Shown piece after piece: positions 1 through 9,225 of a stretch of DNA of 11,840 nt. The stretch comes from an uncultured Rhodobiaceae bacterium (GTDB lineage Bacteria; Pseudomonadota; Alphaproteobacteria; RS24). Position 1 is the first letter of the stretch. Every line of letters begins with the position of its first letter. Position numbers and translations under genes: made by a program. The DNA lies in NCBI GenBank assembly GCA_913020275.1, contig CAJWBV010000008.1:1-11840 (forward strand), in the 5' to 3' direction. Under the pieces are notes generated by a model. It did no database searches. It had not been told where the DNA came from and saw only the letters and a program-made list of their open reading frames with translations.

Positions 1-362
1 ATATGGGGCGTCAGGTCAATGTGACTTTGTGTGTTTCTGCCAATCAAGCTCTGCTCGCCGCCAAAGCGGGCGCCGCTTTTATCTCACCCTTTGTCGGACG
101 GCTGGATGATATCGGCTCTGACGGCATGGCGCTGATTGCCGATATTCGCCAGATCTATGACAATTATTCGGAATTGGAAACCGAAATACTTGTGGCGTCG
201 GTGCGCTCGCCCGAGCATATCCGCCAATCGGCTCTCATCGGTGCTGATGTTGCCACATTGCCGCCGGATGTTTTACGCAGCCTCATCAATCACCCGCTGA
301 CCGATAAGGGGCTTGCCGCATTTCTGGCCGACTGGCAGAAAACAGGGCAATCCATCACCTGA
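1..362 (+). CDS. Transaldolase / fructose-6-phosphate aldolase family protein, 3' part (5' end outside window)
   Basis: This is the C-terminal part, about 119 residues, of a small class I aldolase of the TalC/FsaA/MipB type. Full-length members have about 215-220 residues, so roughly 100 are missing to the left. The frame is open to the window edge, and the ATG at position 3 is internal, not the start. Visible family signatures are [19 protein letters not shown], then [14 protein letters not shown], then VASVRSP, and a terminal [13 protein letters not shown]. These belong to the later strands and helices of the (beta/alpha)8 barrel. The Schiff-base lysine lies in the missing half, so catalytic integrity cannot be checked. 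Family enzymes move or cleave dihydroxyacetone units on sugar phosphates in the pentose phosphate pathway. Transaldolase versus fructose-6-phosphate aldolase activity cannot be decided here. Its TGA overlaps the xerC ATG by one base. Confidence 0.93.
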   Translation, partial: MGRQVNVTLCVSANQALLAAKAGAAFISPFVGRLDDIGSDGMALIADIRQIYDNYSELETEILVASVRSPEHIRQSALIGADVATLPPDVLRSLINHPLTDKGLAAFLADWQKTGQSIT

Positions 363-1312
363 TGTCAAACACAATCCAGTTCAACGCGACACCGGATTTG
401 CAAAAGCAATGCGGCATGTGGCTGGAGAGTTTGACCGTCGAAAACCGTTTGAGCCCGCACACCGTCACCAGCTATGCGCGCGACCTCACGCAGTTTCTGG
501 ATTTTTTGGCCGACCATTATGCCCGCCCTCCTGCGCTGGCGGATATGTCGTCCCTGCAGCTTGCCGATTTGCGCGCGTTTCTCGCCGCGCGGCGGCACAG
601 TGGCGCGCAAAGCCGCTCCCTGAACCGTTCGGTTTCGGGCTTGCGCAATTTTGCCCGCTTCCTGGAACGCCGCGACACGCCGGTAAGTCCGGCCTTTAAT
701 TTGCTGAGCGTCCCAAAAACAACACGCAGTCTGCCGCGTCCGGTTGCCCGAAATGATGCGCTGGCAATGATAAGACTGGCGCTTGAAAGTGCATCGGCAG
801 TGTGGGTTGGCCGGCGCGACGCGGCGCTTTTGTGCCTGCTATATGGCGCGGGCTTGCGGGTGTCCGAAGCGCTTCAGCTTGATGTTAAAAGCCTACCACC
901 CACACAAGACCGAGCCTTGCGCATTCTGGGCAAGGGCAACAAAGAACGCCAAGTCCCCCTTCTACCGATCATTCGACAGACGCTTGATGATTATATACGC
1001 GCCGCGCCTTTTGGTTTTGCGCCTGAGGATCCGGTTTTTCGTGGCATACGCGGTGGCCGCCTGTCGGCGCGCCAGACCCAGATGATGGTAGCGGGTCTGC
1101 GCCGCACGCTAGGGCTCGCCGACACCGTTACCCCGCACGCTCTGCGACATAGTTTTGCCAGCCACCTCCTCGCCGCCGGAGGTGATTTGCGCACCATTCA
1201 GGAATTGCTGGGGCACCGCCAGCTCAGTTCAACGCAGATTTACACAGAAGTTGACGCACAGAGCTTGCGCGATGTTTATGACAAAGTGCATCCGCGCGCG
1301 CGCGGGTCGTAA
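362..1312 (+). CDS. xerC: Tyrosine recombinase XerC
   Basis: A 316-residue site-specific recombinase that, with XerD, resolves chromosome dimers at dif near the replication terminus. Residues 11-105 form the N-terminal SAM-like core-binding domain (VENRLSPHTVTSYARDL). Residues 125-310 form the catalytic domain. The full active-site set is present: R166 in GAGLRVSEAL, K191 in GKGNKER, H259 and R262 in HALRHSF, H285 in LLGHRQLSSTQ and nucleophile Y294 in IYTEVD. Length and the ending DKVHPRA fit XerC better than XerD, though the C/D split rests on sequence flavour. The ATG at 362 shares its A with the upstream TGA. Only a weak, distant AGGG precedes it (344-347), so translation is probably coupled to the transaldolase gene. 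The 3' end converges on lpd with 7 bases between the stops. Confidence 0.95.
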   Translation: MSNTIQFNATPDLQKQCGMWLESLTVENRLSPHTVTSYARDLTQFLDFLADHYARPPALADMSSLQLADLRAFLAARRHSGAQSRSLNRSVSGLRNFARFLERRDTPVSPAFNLLSVPKTTRSLPRPVARNDALAMIRLALESASAVWVGRRDAALLCLLYGAGLRVSEALQLDVKSLPPTQDRALRILGKGNKERQVPLLPIIRQTLDDYIRAAPFGFAPEDPVFRGIRGGRLSARQTQMMVAGLRRTLGLADTVTPHALRHSFASHLLAAGGDLRTIQELLGHRQLSSTQIYTEVDAQSLRDVYDKVHPRARGS

Positions 1313-1319
1313 GCCCAAC

Positions 1320-2738
1320 TCACATATGCAGTGCGCGGTCTTCTACGGCAAGCGCGGCTTCTTTCACGGCCTCGGTCAATGTCGGATGCGCGTGGCAGGT
1401 GCGGGCAATGTCCTCGGCGCTGGCCGAAAATTCCATGGCAATGGCAGCCTCGGCAATCATGTCGCCGGCATGTGCGCCCAGAATATGCACACCCAGAACG
1501 CGGTCGGTTGCTGCATCGGCAAGAATTTTTACAAAGCCGTCCGTGGTGTTGTTCACTTTTGCACGGCCATTTGCCGTGAACGGAAATTTGCCGACGCGAT
1601 AGTCAATGCCGGCTTCTTTCAATTCTTCTTCATTGCGCCCCACCCAGGCGAGTTCGGGCGCGGTGTAAATCACGCCGGGAATAACGTCGTAATTAACATG
1701 CGCGGCCTGCCCCGCCAGCATTTCGGCCAGAGCCACGCCTTCGTCTTCGGCCTTATGCGCCAACATCGGCCCGGCGATAACGTCGCCAATTGCATATATG
1801 CCGGCCACAGAGGTTTTGAAATGCCCGTCGGTTTCAATGCGACCTTGACCATCGCGCGCCACGCCGAGCGCCTCCAGACCCAGCCCTTCCGTATGCGGCC
1901 GTCGCCCGATTGCCACGAGCACGCGGTCGGCGCTCAGTGACGTCTCTTCACCCTCACCCGAAGCCGGCACCAACATAATCTTGGCCGACGCCTTCAACGC
2001 CTTCACGCCGGTTACTTTCTGGCCGAGCCTGAAATTAATACCCTGTTTTTTCAAAACGCGCTGAAAATTCTTGGCAAGCTCGACATCGACGCCCGGCGTG
2101 ATGCGGTCAAGAAACTCAACCACCGTCACCTCGGCACCCAGACGCCGCCAGACCGAACCCAGTTCAAGGCCGATAATACCGGCACCGACAATGACGAGGT
2201 GCTTTGGCACGCTGTCAAAAGCAAGTGCCCCGGTGGACGACACAATCCGTTCTTCATCAATCTCAACGCCCGGCAACGGGGTCACTTCGGAACCGGTTGC
2301 GAGCACGACATGATCGGCGCTGAGCGCGCGGGTGCCGCCGTTGAGCAGTGCCACCTCCACCTCGCCCGGACGGGTGAGGCGGGCATTGCCCAGAATTTCC
2401 GCAACGCCGTTTTTCTTCATCAAAAAGGTGACGCCTTGCGTGTTACCGTCAACACCGCGCTGCTTATAGGCCATCATTTTTTCAAGATCGAGTTTCACCT
2501 TGCCGGTTTGAATGCCCATATCTTCGCTGTGGCGGGTTTCATCAAACACTTCCGAAGCGTGCAACAGCGCCTTGGAAGGAATACAGCCGACATTCAAACA
2601 CGTGCCACCCGGTGCGCCACGCTTGTCGATACACGCAACGCGCATGCCCAATTGGGCGGCGCGCAAGGCGCATACATAGCCGCCCGGCCCTGCGCCGATG
2701 ACAATCAGATCAAACCGGTCTTCGGAATTTTGCGACAT
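1320..2738 (-). CDS. lpd: Dihydrolipoyl dehydrogenase (E3)
   Basis: A 472-residue FAD-dependent disulfide oxidoreductase that reoxidises the dihydrolipoyl group on SucB and passes electrons to NAD+. The N-terminal FAD site is GAGPGG at 15-20. The redox-active disulfide is C47/C52 in GGTCLNVGCIPSK. The NAD-binding glycine motif is GAGIIG at 185-190, and the second FAD motif is YAIGDV at 315-320. The C-terminal dimerisation domain carries the catalytic H451-E456 pair in HPTLTE. Length is typical. The ATG at 2738 has AAAAGGA (2745-2751) six bases upstream and follows sucB by 24 bases. It is the last gene of the sucCDAB-lpd run, so it is most likely the E3 of the 2-oxoglutarate complex, though E3 is often shared with other dehydrogenases. 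No terminator is visible before the converging xerC. Confidence 0.97.
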   Translation of the reverse strand: MSQNSEDRFDLIVIGAGPGGYVCALRAAQLGMRVACIDKRGAPGGTCLNVGCIPSKALLHASEVFDETRHSEDMGIQTGKVKLDLEKMMAYKQRGVDGNTQGVTFLMKKNGVAEILGNARLTRPGEVEVALLNGGTRALSADHVVLATGSEVTPLPGVEIDEERIVSSTGALAFDSVPKHLVIVGAGIIGLELGSVWRRLGAEVTVVEFLDRITPGVDVELAKNFQRVLKKQGINFRLGQKVTGVKALKASAKIMLVPASGEGEETSLSADRVLVAIGRRPHTEGLGLEALGVARDGQGRIETDGHFKTSVAGIYAIGDVIAGPMLAHKAEDEGVALAEMLAGQAAHVNYDVIPGVIYTAPELAWVGRNEEELKEAGIDYRVGKFPFTANGRAKVNNTTDGFVKILADAATDRVLGVHILGAHAGDMIAEAAIAMEFSASAEDIARTCHAHPTLTEAVKEAALAVEDRALHM

Positions 2739-2762
2739 GGGGGATCCTTTTGGCTGTGCCGG

Positions 2763-4004
2763 TTATATGTCCAGAAGCAGGCGCTCCGGCGCTTCCAGCG
2801 ATTCCTTCACGCGCACCAGAAACGTCACGGCTTCCTTGCCATCCACAATCCGGTGATCATAAGACAAAGCGAGATACATCATCGGGCGCACTTCCACCTG
2901 CCCATTGACGACCATCGGGCGCTCTTGAATTTTATGCATGCCCAGCACACCCGATTGCGGCAGGTTCAATATCGGTGTCGACATGAGGGAGCCGTAAACC
3001 CCGCCATTGGACACGGTAAATGTGCCGCCCTGCAAATCTTCGATTGCCAGCTTGCCGTCGCGGGCCTTGCGCCCGAAATCGCCAATTGTCTGCTCAATTT
3101 GGGCCAACCCCATATCCTGCACATCGCGCAATACCGGCACCACCAGCCCTTTTTCCGTGCCCACGGCAATGCCCATATTCACGTAGTTTTTATAGATTAT
3201 TTCATCGCCGCTAATTTCGGCATTAACGGCGGGAATTTCGTGCAAAGCGGTTACACAGGCGCGTACAAAAAAGCTCATAAAGCCGAGGCGCACACCATAT
3301 TTTTTCTCAAACAGGTCTTTATATTCCGAGCGCAATTGCATCAGCGCGCTCATATCCACTTCGTTGAAAGTGGTCAGTTGCGCCGCCGTGTCCTGTGATT
3401 CCTTCAACCGGCGCGCAATGGTTTGGCGCAGGCGGGTCATTTTAACCCGCTCCTCGCGCGCGCTTTGGTTGGTGCTGGCCGGGCGTGCAGTTTGGGCAGT
3501 AGATGTTTGGGAGGCTGGAGCGGAGACCTGTCCCGATACAGCAGCCAGCACATCGCCCTTGGTCAACCGACCATCTTTGCCGGTCGCCGCGATATCGGCC
3601 GGTGACAGCCCGTGTTCACTGACCAGCCGCCGCACGGAAGGTGCCAGCGCATCACTTTGTGTTTCAGCGGCGGGAGGCGCGGCGGGTGCGATCGGTTCGG
3701 CAGGCGCGGAAGGCTCCGGTGTCGGCGCTTCGGCAGCGGGAGTTTCAGCAGGTGCAGCAGGCGTGCCCTCAGCATCAATTGACCCCAGCAAAGCACCAAC
3801 TTCCACTGTCGCGCCTTCCTCAAACAAAACCTCTTCCAGAACGCCAGCGCTTTGGGCGGGCACTTCAATCGTCACCTTGTCGGTTTCAAGCTCACAAAGC
3901 GGCTCGTCCATCGACACAGCCTCGCCCGGTTTTTTGTACCATTGTGCAATTGTCGCTTCGGTGACGGATTCACCCAGCGTTGGCACTCTGATTTCACTTG
4001 CCAT
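2763..4004 (-). CDS. sucB: Dihydrolipoyllysine succinyltransferase, E2 of 2-oxoglutarate dehydrogenase
   Basis: A 413-residue E2o core subunit that carries the succinyl group on lipoyl-lysine and transfers it to CoA. Residues 1-77 are a single lipoyl domain with target lysine K43 in ETDKVTIEV. Residues 80-116 are an Ala/Pro/Glu-rich flexible linker. Residues 118-155 are the peripheral-subunit-binding domain ([25 protein letters not shown]). A second linker spans about 157-185. The catalytic acyltransferase domain follows, with H384 and D388 in SYDHRIVDG. Start choice: an in-frame upstream ATG at 4070 would add 22 residues inside the end of sucA. The ATG at 4004 begins the conserved [13 protein letters not shown] and has AGGAG eight bases upstream, so 4004 is preferred. 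It lies 16 bases after sucA. One lipoyl domain and the succinyltransferase-type motif distinguish it from pyruvate E2. Confidence 0.96.
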   Translation of the reverse strand: MASEIRVPTLGESVTEATIAQWYKKPGEAVSMDEPLCELETDKVTIEVPAQSAGVLEEVLFEEGATVEVGALLGSIDAEGTPAAPAETPAAEAPTPEPSAPAEPIAPAAPPAAETQSDALAPSVRRLVSEHGLSPADIAATGKDGRLTKGDVLAAVSGQVSAPASQTSTAQTARPASTNQSAREERVKMTRLRQTIARRLKESQDTAAQLTTFNEVDMSALMQLRSEYKDLFEKKYGVRLGFMSFFVRACVTALHEIPAVNAEISGDEIIYKNYVNMGIAVGTEKGLVVPVLRDVQDMGLAQIEQTIGDFGRKARDGKLAIEDLQGGTFTVSNGGVYGSLMSTPILNLPQSGVLGMHKIQERPMVVNGQVEVRPMMYLALSYDHRIVDGKEAVTFLVRVKESLEAPERLLLDI

Positions 4005-4012
4005 ATTTGGCT

Positions 4013-4017
4013 CTCCT
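4013..4017 (-). promoter_or_regulatory. Ribosome binding site fixing the sucB start
   Basis: AGGAG on the minus strand lies eight bases before the ATG at 4004, in the 16-base gap after the sucA stop. It supports 4004 over the upstream in-frame ATG at 4070. Confidence 0.75.
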
Positions 4018-4020
4018 CGC

Positions 4021-7005
4021 TTAGCCGATCGGGTCTTGTAATGCGTGTTGCAGTAATCTGTCGCGCTCAACCATATGCCGGCTCATAAGGCCGGTCGCCG
4101 TAGATGCGGCGGCGGCGCGGCCAGCGTAAACGGGCCGCTTATGCTTGGCGCCCAGCACTGTCAGCACATGCTCGATCTCCGGTTCCACAAATGTCCAGGC
4201 GCCCATATTTTTGGGCTCTTCCTGACACCAGACAAATTCGGCATGGTCATAGGCTTCAAGCTCGGCGAGCAACGGCCCGGCCGGGAACGGATAAAGCTGT
4301 TCCAGACGCAAAATATACACATCATCAATGCCGGCCGCTTCGCGCGCCTCGACCAGATCATAATAAACCTTGCCCGAACACATCACCACGCGCCGGATAC
4401 CCTTGGCCGGCTTAAGCCCACCCGACAGGCGCGCATCCAAATCATCCCATAAGACGCGATGGAAGGTGGAGCCTGATTCCATTTCTGCCAGTTCCGAGAC
4501 GCATTTTTTGTGCCGCAACAAGGATTTGGGTGTCATCAGCACCAGCGGTTTACGGAATGGCCTCTTAAGCTGGCGGCGCAAAATATGAAAATAATTGGCC
4601 GGCGTCGTGCAATTCGCAACTTGCATATTTTCTTGCGCGCAAGATTGCAGATAGCGCTCAAGCCGCGCCGAACTATGTTCGGGGCCCTGCCCCTCATAAC
4701 CATGCGGCAACAGGAGAACAAGGCCCGACATGCGCAGCCATTTGATCTCGCCCGATGAAATAAACTGGTCGATAATCACTTGCGCGCCATTGGCAAAATC
4801 GCCGAACTGGGCTTCCCATAAAACAAGCGCGTTTGGCTCGGCCAGAGAATAACCGTATTCAAAACCAAGAACCGCCTCTTCCGACAGCATTGAATTGACC
4901 ACCTCAAACGGAGCCTGATCGTCGGTGATATATTTGAGCGGTTTAAAGCGCCGCTCGGTTTCCTGATCAATCCAGACCGAATGGCGTTGGGAAAATGTGC
5001 CGCGTTCACTGTCTTGGCCCGACAAACGCACCGGATAGCCTTCCAGCATGAGCGAACCGAAGGCCAATGCCTCGGCCGTTGCCCAGTCGATGGCTTTGCC
5101 GGTTTCAAACATTTGTTTTTTGGCCTTGAGTTGGCGCACCAGCGCACGATGCAGGTTGAAACCGTCTGGCACCTGTGTCAAACGGGTGCCGAGCTGTTGC
5201 AGCATTTTTTTCGAGATACCGGTATTGCCGCGCACGAAATCATCGGCATTTTTCTTTTCGAGGCCCGACCACTTGCCGTCCAGCCAGTCTGCCTTGTTCG
5301 GCTTAAAATTATTGGCCGCCTCAAACGCATCATCCAGAACTTTGCGATAATTGGCCGCCGCCGCGTCAACCTCGGCCTGCGAGTAGACACCTTCTTCGAC
5401 CAACCGGCGGCCATATTTGGTCACCACCGTCTCGTGCTGTTTGATTTTGGCGTACATGTGCGGCTGGGTGAAAGCCGGTTCGTCGCCCTCATTATGCCCG
5501 TGGCGGCGATAGCAAAACATATCAATCACAACGGGTTTCAGGAACTTCTGCCGAAACTCGGTTGCAATTTTGGCGGCATGCACAACGGCTTCCGGATCAT
5601 CGCCATTAACATGGAAAATCGGCGCTTCGACCATTTTTGCCACATCCGACGGATAAGGCGAAGAACGCGAAAAGCGCGGATTGGTGGTAAAGCCGATTTG
5701 ATTGTTGACTATGACGTGAATGGCCCCGCCGGATTTATGCCCGATCAGACCCGAAAGGCCGAAACATTCCGCGACAATGCCCTGTCCTGCAAACGCGGCG
5801 TCACCATGCAAAAGCAGCGGAATAACAGTGCTGCGATCGGCCATGCCGCGCGGGTCGGTCTTGAATTGGTCTTGCTTGGCGCGCGCCTTGCCCAGTACCA
5901 CCGGATCAACGGCTTCCAAATGCGAAGGGTTCGCCGTCAGCGACAAATGCACCTTATTGCCGTCAAATTCGCGATCGGATGACGCGCCCAGATGATATTT
6001 GACATCGCCCGAGCCTTCGATTTCATCCGGATTGGACGAGCCGCCCTTAAACTCATGAAACAGCGCGCTGAACGGTTTTGCCATCACATTGGTCAGCACA
6101 TTGAGGCGCCCCCGATGCGGCATGCCGAGCACAATTTCGCGTACGCCCAGATTGCCGCCGCGCTTGATGATTTGCTCCAGCGCCGGCACAACCGCTTCAC
6201 CGCCGTCAAGCCCGAACCGCTTGGTGCCGGTATATTTCACATCGAGAAATTTCTCCAGGCCTTCGGTTTCGGCAAGTTTCTGGAAAATCGCCCGCTTGCC
6301 CTCATGGGTGAAAACAATTTCCTTGTCCGGCCCTTCGACACGCTCTTGCAACCACGCCTTTTCCTCAGGGTCGGAAATATGCATGAACTCGATTGCCAGC
6401 GTGCCGCAATAGGTACGGCGCAAAATCTCAATCATTTCGCGAATGGTTGCGGTTTCCAGCCCCAGCACATTGTCGATGAAAATGGGACGGTCGAAGTCTT
6501 CTTCCGCGAAGCCGTAAGAGGTGGGGTCAAGTTCAGGATGCGACGCAGGCGGCTCCAGACCCAACGGATCCAAATTAGCCGCCAGATGGCCGCGAAAACG
6601 ATAGGCGCGGATCATCATAATGGCACGCACACTGTCCAGCGTGGCCGCGCGCACCGCCTGTTCGTCGGCGCCTGTCATGCGCGCTGCAATCTTGTCGCCC
6701 AGTTCTGCCTGATTGGGTGTGTCGGCGGGCCAGTTTCCGTCCAGCACAGCCGTCATTTCACCATTGACAACCGGCGGCCAGTCTGCGCGTTGCCACGAAG
6801 GGGCCTGCGGCATCACATCGGGGGCGCCACCTTCTGCGCCATTTTCCAGACGGGCAAAATAGTCGCGCCAGCTTTCGCCCAGCGCGGGGTCGTTGTTTTT
6901 GTAGCGGGTATATTGTTGTTCGAGGTAATGCGCGTTGGCACCGTCAAAATGCCCGGATAATTCGAGAGGATTTTTACTCGCTCCATGCGACGGCGTACGC
7001 GCCAT
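4021..7005 (-). CDS. sucA: 2-oxoglutarate dehydrogenase E1 component
   Basis: A 994-residue thiamine-diphosphate enzyme that decarboxylates 2-oxoglutarate and succinylates the lipoyl group of SucB. The N-terminal segment (about 13-55; [24 protein letters not shown]) is the helical region known in this family to bind the E2 core. The thiamine-diphosphate fold spans roughly 210-560. It contains [10 protein letters not shown] (H297), the GD...NN cofactor motif from G401-D402 to N434-N435, and [14 protein letters not shown] at 502-515. The transketolase-like pyrimidine domain includes [15 protein letters not shown] at 661-675 and [17 protein letters not shown] at 768-784. The C-terminal domain has [11 protein letters not shown] at 824-834. 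Length is usual for alphaproteobacterial E1o and no frame break is seen. The ATG at 7005 follows an AAGGGG-like site. It lies 81 bases after sucD and 16 before sucB. Confidence 0.97.
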   Translation of the reverse strand: MARTPSHGASKNPLELSGHFDGANAHYLEQQYTRYKNNDPALGESWRDYFARLENGAEGGAPDVMPQAPSWQRADWPPVVNGEMTAVLDGNWPADTPNQAELGDKIAARMTGADEQAVRAATLDSVRAIMMIRAYRFRGHLAANLDPLGLEPPASHPELDPTSYGFAEEDFDRPIFIDNVLGLETATIREMIEILRRTYCGTLAIEFMHISDPEEKAWLQERVEGPDKEIVFTHEGKRAIFQKLAETEGLEKFLDVKYTGTKRFGLDGGEAVVPALEQIIKRGGNLGVREIVLGMPHRGRLNVLTNVMAKPFSALFHEFKGGSSNPDEIEGSGDVKYHLGASSDREFDGNKVHLSLTANPSHLEAVDPVVLGKARAKQDQFKTDPRGMADRSTVIPLLLHGDAAFAGQGIVAECFGLSGLIGHKSGGAIHVIVNNQIGFTTNPRFSRSSPYPSDVAKMVEAPIFHVNGDDPEAVVHAAKIATEFRQKFLKPVVIDMFCYRRHGHNEGDEPAFTQPHMYAKIKQHETVVTKYGRRLVEEGVYSQAEVDAAAANYRKVLDDAFEAANNFKPNKADWLDGKWSGLEKKNADDFVRGNTGISKKMLQQLGTRLTQVPDGFNLHRALVRQLKAKKQMFETGKAIDWATAEALAFGSLMLEGYPVRLSGQDSERGTFSQRHSVWIDQETERRFKPLKYITDDQAPFEVVNSMLSEEAVLGFEYGYSLAEPNALVLWEAQFGDFANGAQVIIDQFISSGEIKWLRMSGLVLLLPHGYEGQGPEHSSARLERYLQSCAQENMQVANCTTPANYFHILRRQLKRPFRKPLVLMTPKSLLRHKKCVSELAEMESGSTFHRVLWDDLDARLSGGLKPAKGIRRVVMCSGKVYYDLVEAREAAGIDDVYILRLEQLYPFPAGPLLAELEAYDHAEFVWCQEEPKNMGAWTFVEPEIEHVLTVLGAKHKRPVYAGRAAAASTATGLMSRHMVERDRLLQHALQDPIG

Positions 7006-7086
7006 AACTTACCCCTTTGAGCCTTACTAAATACCACAGCTTAAACGAAAAAAATGCCTGACAGCAATCTTAATCGGTAGCGGCGG
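7006..7086 (-). other. sucD-sucA spacer with weak hairpin and T7 run
   Basis: This 81-base gap is the longest inside the sucCDAB-lpd run. On the minus strand a short stem-loop (TGCT/GGCA, four pairs with one G-T, loop GTCA; 7055-7066) is followed directly by seven Ts (7048-7054). The stem is too short for a confident intrinsic terminator. It could act as a partial attenuator, or mean nothing. No convincing promoter for sucA is seen. Confidence 0.3.
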
Positions 7087-7962
7087 TCAGCCCTTTAACA
7101 CTTCGACCAACGTCTTGCCAAGTGCGGCCGGTGACGGCGAAACCGTAACGCCAGCCGAACGCATCGCATCCATTTTATCTTCCGCACCGCCCTTGCCACC
7201 GGCGATAATTGCACCGGCATGGCCCATGCGCCGTCCGGGAGGGGCCGTCACCCCGGCAATGAACCCAACAACGGGTTTTTTCACCTTGGAGGCTTTCAAA
7301 AATTCCGCCGCTTCTTCTTCGGCCGAACCGCCAATTTCGCCAATCATGATAATCGATTCCGTTTCATCATCACCCAGAAACATATCGAGACAATCAATGA
7401 AGTTTGTGCCGTTCACCGGATCGCCACCAATGCCGATACAGGTTGACTGACCGAGCCCGGCCGCAGTCGTCTGCGCGACGGCCTCATAAGTCAGCGTGCC
7501 CGAACGCGACACAATGCCGACCGAACCGCGATTGTGAATATGACCCGGCATGATGCCGATTTTGCATTCGCCAGGTGTAATGACGCCCGGACAATTCGGG
7601 CCCACCAGCCGCGTGTTTGAGCCTTGCAGCGCGCGCTTGACGCGGATCATATCGGTAACCGGAATGCCCTCGGTAATGCAGACCGCCAGCTCGATACCGG
7701 CATCAATGGCTTCCAAAATGGCGTCGGCCGCAAAGGGCGGCGGCACATAGATTGCGCTTGCCGTTGCGCCGGTGGCGGCAACCGCATCTCCCACCGTGTC
7801 AAAGACCGGCAAATCGAGATGGGTTTGTCCACCACGGCCCGGCGTCACGCCGCCGACAAGTTTTGTGCCATATGCCACAGCCTGTTCGGAGTGGAACGTG
7901 CCTTGCGAACCGGTAAAGCCCTGACAAATTACTTTGGTATCCTTATTGACCAGAACCGACAT
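7087..7962 (-). CDS. sucD: Succinate-CoA ligase (ADP/GDP-forming) subunit alpha
   Basis: A 291-residue alpha subunit that, with SucC, converts succinyl-CoA, phosphate and NDP to succinate, CoA and NTP in the cytoplasm. The N-terminal CoA-binding Rossmann domain begins [17 protein letters not shown], with GGVTPGRGG at 37-45. The ligase domain carries [17 protein letters not shown] at 120-136, the catalytic glutamate E209 in [11 protein letters not shown] and the phosphohistidine H248 in [10 protein letters not shown]. These are the counterparts of E. coli E208 and H246, with a one-residue insertion between them. Length is normal. The start ATG overlaps the sucC TAA by one base (TAATG) and has a perfect AGGAGG inside sucC seven bases upstream. 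Coupled translation would give the 1:1 subunit ratio the enzyme needs. Confidence 0.97.
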   Translation of the reverse strand: MSVLVNKDTKVICQGFTGSQGTFHSEQAVAYGTKLVGGVTPGRGGQTHLDLPVFDTVGDAVAATGATASAIYVPPPFAADAILEAIDAGIELAVCITEGIPVTDMIRVKRALQGSNTRLVGPNCPGVITPGECKIGIMPGHIHNRGSVGIVSRSGTLTYEAVAQTTAAGLGQSTCIGIGGDPVNGTNFIDCLDMFLGDDETESIIMIGEIGGSAEEEAAEFLKASKVKKPVVGFIAGVTAPPGRRMGHAGAIIAGGKGGAEDKMDAMRSAGVTVSPSPAALGKTLVEVLKG

Positions 7963-9131
7963 TATGAAGCCTCCTTCACTGCGGCGACAATTTTTTCCGC
8001 CGCATCGTCCAGATCATCAGCCGGAATAATCGTGAGGCCGGACTCGGACAAAATCTTCTGACCCAATTCAACATTTGTACCGGCCAAACGCACAACCAAC
8101 GGCACGGCGAGCCGGGTTTCGCGCGCCGCCGCGACAACGCCTTCGGCGATGACATCGCAGCGCATAATGCCGCCAAAAATATTGACCAATATGCCTTCTA
8201 CATTGTCATCGGACATGATGATTTTGAAAGCCTCAGTTACTTTTTCCTTGGTGGCACCGCCGCCAACATCCAGAAAATTAGCGGGCTCGGCCCCATAAAG
8301 CTTGATAATGTCCATGGTCGCCATGGCAAGCCCGGCACCATTGACCATGCAGCCAATCGTGCCGTCCAGCTTGATATAGTTCAAGTCAAACTCCGAGGCT
8401 TTGACCTCGGCCGGATCTTCTTCGGCCAGATCGCGCAAATCCATAATGTCGTCATGGCGATAAAGCGCGTTGCTGTCGAAATTCACCTTGGCGTCAAGGC
8501 AGATCAAATCGCCCGCGCCGGTTACAACCAGCGGGTTAATCTCCAGAAGCGACATGTCCTTTTCAACAAAAGCGCGATAGAGATTGGCAATCAGGGCGGT
8601 AGCCTGTTTCACCTGGTCGCCCTCCAGCCCCAGCGCAAAGGCGATTTGGCGCCCGTGATGGCCGGAAATACCACCGGCGGGGTCAACATCGATCGTCAGA
8701 ATTTTCTCCGGTGTCTGCGCCGCCACTTCCTCAATGTCCATGCCGCCTTCGGTTGAGGCGATGAAGGAAATACGCGAGGTCGCGCGGTCGACCAGCGCCG
8801 ACAGGTAAAGTTCGCGGGCAATGTCGGAGCCGTCTTCGACGTAAATGCGGCCCACTTCGCGCCCTTCGGGGCCGGTCTGATGCGTGATCAGCGTCATGCC
8901 CAGCATGCGGGTGGCTTCTTCGCGAACTTCTTCAAGCGATTTAACCACTTTGACGCCGCCGCCCTTGCCGCGGCCGCCTGCATGAATCTGCGCTTTGACC
9001 ACCCATACCGGGCCGCCAAGCTCTTCGGCGGCCTTGACAGCTTCATCGGGTGTGAATGCGACATGGCCGCGAGGCACGGGCACCTGATAGGCCTCAAGTA
9101 CCTGCTTGGCCTGATATTCGTGAATGTTCAT
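7962..9131 (-). CDS. sucC: Succinate-CoA ligase (ADP/GDP-forming) subunit beta
   Basis: A 389-residue ATP-grasp subunit that binds the nucleotide and succinate and pairs with SucD. The ATP-grasp domain (about 1-235) shows the canonical start [13 protein letters not shown]46 in VVKAQ, the nucleotide loop AGGRGKGGG at 51-59 and the metal-site residues N199 (LLEINP) and D213 (LDAK). The C-terminal ligase-CoA domain (about 245-385) has VNGAGLAM at 263-270, DVGGGA at 288-293 and [11 protein letters not shown] at 316-326. Residue numbers match E. coli SucC closely. ADP versus GDP specificity is not evident from what I can read. The ATG at 9131 has GAGGGG (9137-9142) five bases upstream. A possible promoter (9168-9196) would make it the first gene of the sucCDAB-lpd unit. 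Confidence 0.97.
   Translation of the reverse strand: MNIHEYQAKQVLEAYQVPVPRGHVAFTPDEAVKAAEELGGPVWVVKAQIHAGGRGKGGGVKVVKSLEEVREEATRMLGMTLITHQTGPEGREVGRIYVEDGSDIARELYLSALVDRATSRISFIASTEGGMDIEEVAAQTPEKILTIDVDPAGGISGHHGRQIAFALGLEGDQVKQATALIANLYRAFVEKDMSLLEINPLVVTGAGDLICLDAKVNFDSNALYRHDDIMDLRDLAEEDPAEVKASEFDLNYIKLDGTIGCMVNGAGLAMATMDIIKLYGAEPANFLDVGGGATKEKVTEAFKIIMSDDNVEGILVNIFGGIMRCDVIAEGVVAAARETRLAVPLVVRLAGTNVELGQKILSESGLTIIPADDLDDAAEKIVAAVKEAS
7970..7975 (-). promoter_or_regulatory. Consensus ribosome binding site of sucD inside sucC
   Basis: AGGAGG on the minus strand, seven bases before the sucD ATG, lies wholly within the last codons of sucC. With the TAATG stop-start overlap it indicates that sucD is re-initiated efficiently by ribosomes finishing sucC. 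Confidence 0.8.
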
Positions 9132-9167
9132 GAAAACCCCTCACAGAACTGATCGGATAGGGCTTAA

Positions 9168-9196
9168 ACCTAGACCAGCGCCAGGGCCATCTCAAC
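9168..9196 (-). promoter_or_regulatory. Candidate promoter of sucCDAB-lpd
   Basis: On the minus strand GTTGAG (9191-9196) and CTAGGT (9168-9173) are separated by exactly 17 bases, 37 bases before the sucC ATG. They resemble the alphaproteobacterial housekeeping pattern CTTGAC-N17-CTATAT (four of six at each box). The candidate upstream of mdh has the same layout. Read by eye and not scored against background. Confidence 0.4.
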
Positions 9197-9198
9197 CG

Positions 9199-9217
9199 AA
9201 AACAGCCCCTTAAGCTG
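9199..9217 (-). terminator. Weak candidate terminator after the metallo-hydrolase gene
   Basis: On the minus strand, nine bases after the hydrolase stop, CAGC and GCTG can pair (9203-9217, extendable by two G-T pairs) and are followed by TTTT (9199-9202). The stem and T run are short, so termination is probably partial at best. Its place just upstream of the candidate sucC promoter is what makes it plausible. Confidence 0.3.
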
Positions 9218-9225
9218 GCAAATTT

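Noticed and set aside
1155..1940. A 261-codon plus-strand open frame running from inside xerC across the lpd 3' end
   Set aside because: It overlaps xerC in another frame and lpd in antisense, both of which have complete catalytic motifs. No recognisable protein features.
2199..3398. A 399-codon open frame on the plus strand opposite sucB and lpd
   Set aside because: It is antisense to two fully recognisable genes and spans the gap between them. Its translation is rich in His, Arg and Ala with no domain pattern, as expected for a frame mirrored from a high-GC gene.
4004..4070. N-terminal extension of SucB from the upstream ATG at 4070
   Set aside because: It would overlap the conserved sucA C-terminus. 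The extra 22 residues are unlike any E2 N-terminus, and AGGAG sits correctly for the ATG at 4004.
4981..6960. Two long plus-strand open frames (333 and 322 codons) opposite sucA
   Set aside because: sucA is intact and recognisable along the whole stretch. The antisense products show no family motif, and no ribosome binding site pattern favours them.
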